64,000 nucleotides of DNA from an uncultured Bacteroidales bacterium (GTDB taxonomy: Bacteria; Bacteroidota; Bacteroidia; Bacteroidales; FEN-979): contig CAISRB010000024.1 of assembly GCA_903887775.1 (NCBI GenBank), positions 62,001-126,000 on the forward strand. Reading direction: 5' to 3'. Below the pieces are notes generated by a model that searched no databases, was not told where the DNA came from, and worked only from the letters and a program-made list of their open reading frames with translations. Positions 59,876-64,000 of this stretch are shown here, in pieces. Both the position numbers and the translations under genes were made by a program. Position 1 is the first letter of the stretch, and every line of letters begins with the position of its first letter.

Positions 59876-60586
59876 ATGAAAATAGTTCGAACATTGTTTA
59901 CCCTTGTGATGATCCTGCTCACGGCTTCAGTCTTTGCCTATGCCCTGGACACGTCACCGCTTCCCATCGCTTTAGGCCTGACGGCCTTCAGTCTGGTCAT
60001 TCCTCGCCAGCAGGGAGTTCTGAATTTCTCAGTCCTCTTTGACCTGGCAAAGCCTGTTGGCGAAACCGTCGGCAGTGGAGGAGGGATCAAAAGCGAAATC
60101 ATCCTCATCCATGAATCCGATGTGGATTGGACGCTGTTCCCGGAGCGTGGAACCGGCGTTGATCTTTCTACGATCACCGCTGATATCGCCATGAAAACAG
60201 GTAAGTTCATGCATCGCTTTTATATGACCCAGGGGACTATCAAACCTTCCGAGAAAAAGCTCAAAGGATCTAACCAGGATTGCGGAGGCTATGAAATTAC
60301 CCTGGAAGGGTTCTATCCCGGGATTGAAAAAGCAGTGCAGAACTGGAAAGCCCAGTTCGGCATCAGTTTCAAAGGCCTTATCATCGTTCAGAATTGTGCC
60401 CTGGCACAGCGTTATCTGATCGGTGAAAGATGCAACCTGGCCCATATCGAGGATATCGATACGACCTGGGGCGAAGAAGTTGATAAAGAAAAAGGTTCCA
60501 AGTTCACCTTCAAATGCAAACAGAGCATGCCGATGGCCCTTTATGAAGGTGCAATTGCATTTGACCCCTTAAGCGAAAGCTGGTAA
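59876..60586 (+). CDS. Phage structural protein with hydrophobic N-terminus
   Basis: A 236-residue protein following the capsid gene. The first 45 residues contain two hydrophobic stretches (TLFTLVMILLTASVFAYAL and IALGLTAFSLVI) like a signal or membrane segment, which is odd for a virion protein. The rest is beta-rich (EIILIHESDVDWTLFPERG, GGYEITLEGFYPGIEKAV). A decent ribosome site (taggagaac) precedes the ATG, so the start seems real. Possibly a minor head or tail component. Confidence 0.6.
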   Translation: MKIVRTLFTLVMILLTASVFAYALDTSPLPIALGLTAFSLVIPRQQGVLNFSVLFDLAKPVGETVGSGGGIKSEIILIHESDVDWTLFPERGTGVDLSTITADIAMKTGKFMHRFYMTQGTIKPSEKKLKGSNQDCGGYEITLEGFYPGIEKAVQNWKAQFGISFKGLIIVQNCALAQRYLIGERCNLAHIEDIDTTWGEEVDKEKGSKFTFKCKQSMPMALYEGAIAFDPLSESW

Positions 60587-60623
60587 GTTTCCATAATTAG
60601 TAGGTTAGTTAATGGTTGGTTGG

Positions 60624-60655
60624 AGAACCCCGGCTTGCGTCGGGGTTTTCTTTTG
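60624..60655 (+). terminator. Rho-independent terminator of the structural genes
   Basis: AACCCCG-gcttgcgt-CGGGGTT followed by TTCTTTT. It ends transcription after the capsid-region genes and separates them from the packaging genes. Confidence 0.8.
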
Positions 60656-60660
60656 TCCTT

Positions 60661-60678
60661 TCACTGCAATTGCAGTGA
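60661..60678. promoter_or_regulatory. Perfect 18-bp palindrome, probable operator
   Basis: TCACTGCAATTGCAGTGA is its own reverse complement over all 18 bases. It lies between the terminator and the first packaging-module gene, 17 bases before the ATG at 60695. This is the kind of site a dimeric repressor or activator binds. Confidence 0.65.
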
Positions 60679-60694
60679 GGTTATTTTCGCATCA

Positions 60695-61402
60695 ATGTTA
60701 GAAGAGATAAATTCCTGGATTGCCTCAGATCATGATTTTAATGAAGGTCTGGCTCTATATCAGAAATATGGCCGCAGCAAATCCCTGCTCCGAGTTATAA
60801 ACGGTAGTGGCCCTTCCCCGAAGAACTTAAATACTCTTATCTACGAACTGTCACGTAGTGCCGGCATCCCTGAAACGGGAAAAACGCCGAATATTATGTT
60901 AAATAGAAACACCACTGACAGTTCTGATAAGAAGCATCCGGTAGTGGATAAGCCGGCAATTCCTGGTAGGGGAGCTACTGCAGATTTTCCTCGAAGAGAG
61001 AACACTGCAGAGATTGATCAGCTTATCCAGGAAAAAACAATGCTACTAAAGGAATGGGATAGTCTTCATGCCACCCTTGAACTTGTTGATAAACAAACCT
61101 GCAGAATTAACGCCCTTCGTATCCTTGATATCGGCGATATCCTGGATGATATGTATAACCGCCTTGATCACTATAATAAACATGCTGTGTTACCGCCGGG
61201 TAGGATATTTCCGGTCAGAGATTACTCCGGTTCCAAACCCTTCGATGTATTCAAGCGCCGCTCTACCCTGAAGACCTATATCAGCCGTGAAAACAAACTG
61301 ATCAAGGATGCCAGAACAAAATCTGTCCTGATCAAGCATCGCAATCTGCTTGCCAAGTACCAGCTGGAACTTAATGACATTGAAAAGAAGATTGAAAAGT
61401 GA
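60695..61402 (+). CDS. Phage coiled-coil protein of unknown function
   Basis: A 235-residue protein from the ATG at 60695 (MLEEINSWIASDHDFNEGLALY); the track start is inside the terminator. It has a polar linker (about residues 60-110) and a helical C-terminal half (LIQEKTMLLKEWDSLHATLELVD, RENKLIKDARTKSVLIKHRNLLAKYQLELNDIEKK). First gene after the palindrome, read with the PLD-like gene by an overlap (GTGA). Family not recognised. Confidence 0.6.
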   Translation: MLEEINSWIASDHDFNEGLALYQKYGRSKSLLRVINGSGPSPKNLNTLIYELSRSAGIPETGKTPNIMLNRNTTDSSDKKHPVVDKPAIPGRGATADFPRRENTAEIDQLIQEKTMLLKEWDSLHATLELVDKQTCRINALRILDIGDILDDMYNRLDHYNKHAVLPPGRIFPVRDYSGSKPFDVFKRRSTLKTYISRENKLIKDARTKSVLIKHRNLLAKYQLELNDIEKKIEK

Positions 61403-61980
61403 GCTTATTCAAACTATCGGACCTTACCAGCAGCACACCTAAGCATGAAACCGGTGGATCAGTTAAAACAACCGGTACCAGCCGATGCTTTATTGGCAAA
61501 GCCAATGAAAAGCTTCAGCAAAAGATCGGACTGATAAGCCCCAACCTGACTATTCATTACGCTTCCCTGGGTGATTGGTCAACTCATGACCTGTTGTTTT
61601 ATCTGCTACAGATCACCGGTCCGGCCAAAGTATATTTCACCACTTGGGCAATCAGCGAATATGCAATCCGGCAATTGCACTCCTTTATCCAGCAAGGCCA
61701 TATCCTTGAACTCCATGGAATCTTTGATTATCGCAACGGAGTTCGCAAACCTGCCGAGCTGCAATTCCTGCAGCAGATAACAACGAACATCAAACCGGCC
61801 AAGTGCCACGCTAAAGTAACCTCAATCATTAATGATGCCTGGGGCATAGCAGTAAACGGATCGGCAAACTATACCCGCAACCCTCGCATTGAGGCAGGCA
61901 CAATCTGCACCGAAAGAGCGGTTGCAGAATTTCACCGGGACTGGATCCTTAAAGAATTAAACGAAACAACCGTGTTTTAA
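61399..61980 (+). CDS. Phospholipase D-like phage protein
   Basis: A 193-residue protein starting at GTG 61399. The centre and end match the PLD fold with one HKD-like motif: CHAKVTSIINDAWGIAVNGSANYTRNPRIEAGTI near residue 143 (His-x-Lys then Gly-Ser-x-Asn). Only one motif is present, so an active enzyme would have to dimerise, as in Nuc-type nucleases. Its place between phage head genes and terminase suggests a DNA-processing role. GTGA overlap with the preceding gene. Confidence 0.75.
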   Translation: MSLFKLSDLTSSTPKHETGGSVKTTGTSRCFIGKANEKLQQKIGLISPNLTIHYASLGDWSTHDLLFYLLQITGPAKVYFTTWAISEYAIRQLHSFIQQGHILELHGIFDYRNGVRKPAELQFLQQITTNIKPAKCHAKVTSIINDAWGIAVNGSANYTRNPRIEAGTICTERAVAEFHRDWILKELNETTVF

Positions 61981-62252
61981 TGGATGAACTTGAAGAACGC
62001 CTCGCTCAGATCGAGCAGTATAGCGGCCTGATGTTCAGCAGGGAAGAAATCGCTGATATCCTGGATGTGGATAGACAACTGTTAACGGAACTGCTTGATG
62101 AAGGAGATTACCTGAGGGCCTTTAAGAAAGGCCGGCTATTGCGTGAAGCACAGCTTCGCAAAGCAATCTTTGACCTGGCTGCCAATGGTTCTTCGCCGGC
62201 TCAGGCATTTGCAGCAAAACTTATTGAAAACGCTAAAATGGAAGATAAATGA
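61980..62252 (+). CDS. Terminase-small-like HTH protein
   Basis: A 90-residue protein with a helix-turn-helix region (SREEIADILDVDRQLLTELLDEGDYLRAFKKGRLLREAQLRKAIFDLAANGSSPAQAFAAKLIEN), the usual build of small DNA-binding terminase subunits. It starts on the last base of the PLD gene and overlaps the next gene by 4 bases. Confidence 0.7.
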   Translation: MDELEERLAQIEQYSGLMFSREEIADILDVDRQLLTELLDEGDYLRAFKKGRLLREAQLRKAIFDLAANGSSPAQAFAAKLIENAKMEDK

Positions 62253-62881
62253 ACGTCTGGAAACTTGAAAACGATACGGCCATAGATCGTATCCGTATGC
62301 ATTACATAAGTGGTTATGAGCTTTCAGCTCATGACGAAGAAGTAAAGAGGCGCTGGCATGCCGCCTTCACCTTTGGTTTAGAACATAAGGGGAGCGACAA
62401 AGAAGTCGCCTCCATGCTGATCAAAACCTTTAATATCTCGGAATCCCAGGCATACCGGGATATTTACAATGCCATAAATCTCTTTGGTGATGTACGAAAG
62501 TCAACCAAGGAAGGCCTTCGGTACATGGTCACTCAATGGGCCATTGAAGTATTCAAGATGGCCGTGGTCAAAAAGGATTTCAAGGGCATGGAAAAAGCCC
62601 TGACTTGTATTACCAAGACCAACAACCTGGATAAAGAAGATCAGGACCTTCCGGATCCTTCAAAGATCCAGCCGCCGGTGCAGATGCTTTCCCTTTCCAT
62701 CAACTTTGTCAACAGTCCGTACTTCAAACTCATTGACGACAAAGCTCAGAAAGAAATCCTTGCCGTGGTCGAACGGATCCAGCTTGTCATTGATCAGTCG
62801 CCGGTAAAGAATTACCTGGATATGCTCATGGCTGATGTTGCCGCAGCCGAATCCCTGACCGATGGAAGAACTGCAGATTAG
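62249..62881 (+). CDS. Second terminase-small-type protein
   Basis: A 210-residue protein. The N-terminal part has a DNA-binding helix-turn-helix-like stretch (HKGSDKEVASMLIKTFNISESQAYRDIYNAINLFGD) and the C-terminal part is alpha-helical. It overlaps the terminase large subunit gene by 20 bases, so it is the likely small partner, with the preceding gene helping or replacing it. Which of the two is the real TerS is not settled. Confidence 0.65.
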   Translation: MNVWKLENDTAIDRIRMHYISGYELSAHDEEVKRRWHAAFTFGLEHKGSDKEVASMLIKTFNISESQAYRDIYNAINLFGDVRKSTKEGLRYMVTQWAIEVFKMAVVKKDFKGMEKALTCITKTNNLDKEDQDLPDPSKIQPPVQMLSLSINFVNSPYFKLIDDKAQKEILAVVERIQLVIDQSPVKNYLDMLMADVAAAESLTDGRTAD

Positions 62882-64000
62882 ACCGGCTCCCTATTACAAT
62901 TTCCCTCAGTTGGTCATTAAGCTCAGCTCCCGGCCTCATAAAATGTTCATCGGTGGCCGTGGTGTGGGCAAGACAACCATCATTGCCGATGAAGTCATTA
63001 AGTATATCTCAGCAATGCCCCGTGGTAAAGTATCCCTGAACGGGCTTACTTATTTCCATATCCGAACCAAATCATTGCCCCCGATCATCGATCATTGGGA
63101 ACGCCGTGGCCTGTATAGGGGGATCCATTATTTCATAGGGCATAAAGCCCCTAAGAAATTCCTGTGGGATGAACCACATCAACCGCCTTTGGACTATACC
63201 AATTGCATCCATTTCTGGAACGGCTTCGTTCTTGAATTCAATTCCTTCGACCGGCCGGAAATGGCACGAAGCGGCTCCTATGACGGGATGATCTTCGATG
63301 AAGCGACCAAGCTTAAGAAATCCGCCATCGACAGTGATGTGCTTCCTGCAAACCGTGGAAACCGTGACCGGTATGGTCACTTGCGCTTTCATCATGGCAC
63401 CCTGTTCCTGGGTTCCATGCCTCTGACATCGGATGGTGACTGGGTATTCGATTACGAATCCCTCATGGGAGAATTTCCCAATGAATTCCTTTACCTGGAA
63501 GCTTCGGCTCAGGAGAATATCAAAATCCTTGGAGAACGGTATTTCCGTGACCTCAAACGGGTGTTGCCCCAGGTTATCTATGATCTTGAAGTTCTCAACA
63601 AAAGAAGGAAAACCAACGTCAATAGATTCTATCCACTACTTTTTGAAAAGCAGCATGGCTATACAAATTCCTATGACTATTCCTTTTATGACCGGATTAA
63701 TCAGGACCCTTCTAAAAATGCTGTCGAGGATTCGCGTGGTGATGTCGATTGCCACAGCCTGGATCCTCTATACCTGTCATTCGATTTTGGTACGACACAG
63801 AACTGCCTGATCGTAGGCCAATGGCACCGTGATAGCAATGAGTTTCCCATCATAAAGAACTTCTATGTCGAAAATGAAACCCTCAAGGTCGTTGTTGAAA
63901 TGTTTACCAGGTATTATCAACATCATCCTACACGGGTGATCTACCTGTATGGGGGGAGCGACGGACAGCGCAAGAACGATGCGGCAAGCCGAAAGAGTTA
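62862..64000 (+). CDS. terL: Terminase large subunit, 3' end missing
   Basis: An open frame of 379 codons that runs off the right edge and so is missing from the ORF track. From the ATG at 62862 it reads MEELQIRPAPYYNFPQL, then Walker A KMFIGGRGVGKTTIIADEV near residue 35, Walker B YDGMIFDEATKLKKS near 145 with the catalytic Glu, a coupling motif LFLGSMPLTSDGDW near 185, and the start of the nuclease domain YLSFDFGTTQNCLIVG near 305 with the first metal Asp. It powers DNA packaging into the prohead and cuts the concatemer. Start overlaps the preceding gene by 20 bases. Confidence 0.88.
   Translation, partial: MEELQIRPAPYYNFPQLVIKLSSRPHKMFIGGRGVGKTTIIADEVIKYISAMPRGKVSLNGLTYFHIRTKSLPPIIDHWERRGLYRGIHYFIGHKAPKKFLWDEPHQPPLDYTNCIHFWNGFVLEFNSFDRPEMARSGSYDGMIFDEATKLKKSAIDSDVLPANRGNRDRYGHLRFHHGTLFLGSMPLTSDGDWVFDYESLMGEFPNEFLYLEASAQENIKILGERYFRDLKRVLPQVIYDLEVLNKRRKTNVNRFYPLLFEKQHGYTNSYDYSFYDRINQDPSKNAVEDSRGDVDCHSLDPLYLSFDFGTTQNCLIVGQWHRDSNEFPIIKNFYVENETLKVVVEMFTRYYQHHPTRVIYLYGGSDGQRKNDAASRKS

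Noticed and set aside
51645-64000. Mu-like transposable phage
   Set aside because: The element starts exactly at a tRNA 3' end and shows no MuA/MuB-type transposase in view, so site-specific integration is the better reading.

Overview
The window reads as chromosomal DNA of a Bacteroidota bacterium (Bacteroidales-like, probably environmental; no closer placement is claimed), with a prophage entering at the right. The lineage evidence is seen directly: a SusC/SusD pair, type IX secretion C-terminal sorting tails, many PKD-type repeats, LytTR regulators, a class II ribonucleotide reductase, and promoters of the Bacteroidota form TTG-N19/20-TAnnTTTG in front of several genes. Shine-Dalgarno signals are mostly weak.

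Region 1 (1-15.6 kb) is mixed housekeeping and envelope genes: the 5' part of dusB, a CPBP membrane protease, a LytS/LytTR two-component pair, a sodium/solute symporter coupled to an Omp85-type outer-membrane protein, a GT51 glycosyltransferase with an AsmA-like N-terminal half, MarC, PPK2, a GDPD lipoprotein, several secreted proteins of unknown role, the remnant of a YfcC-type transporter and a T9SS-secreted protein. A strong bidirectional terminator at 15.57 kb closes this part.

Region 2 (15.6-27.6 kb) is the most interesting chromosomal stretch. One minus-strand operon reads cyanophycinase-like S51 peptidase > SusC > SusD > PKD/beta-propeller lipoprotein. Divergent from it is an isoaspartyl dipeptidase (iadA), followed by an OSBS/N-acylamino-acid-racemase-type enolase-superfamily enzyme, a secreted M14 carboxypeptidase, tRNA-Ser and type I asparaginase (ansA). 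Together they look like a nutrient-uptake locus for cyanophycin or other beta-aspartyl peptides: outer-membrane capture, exo-hydrolysis to beta-Asp dipeptides, SusCD uptake, then cytoplasmic cleavage.

Region 3 (27.6-51.6 kb) holds tatD, a GT9 glycosyltransferase, an MBL hydrolase, a large TolB/Omp85-like protein with a degenerate metallopeptidase domain, a YhbP-type protein, nrdJ, a giant cohesin/PKD T9SS protein, a radical SAM protein, a polyprenyl synthetase, a PhoR/PhoB-like pair, ubiX, queG, ruvB, a USP-SPOR-USP operon, class II fructose-bisphosphate aldolase and a coiled-coil membrane protein. Short intergenic arrays of AACGC and AGCGAAA units recur through regions 1-3.

Region 4 (51.6 kb to the end) is a prophage inserted at the 3' end of tRNA-Arg(CCG). 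After a 590-bp attachment and control region come an excisionase-type HTH gene, small early genes, a primase/helicase-like ATPase, a putative iteron origin, an XRE regulator, and then a structural module (S49 protease-scaffold, major capsid protein, further structural proteins), a terminator, a perfect 18-bp palindrome, and a packaging module (PLD-like protein, two terminase-small-like proteins, TerL cut by the window end). The integrase, portal and tail genes are not in view and would lie to the right.
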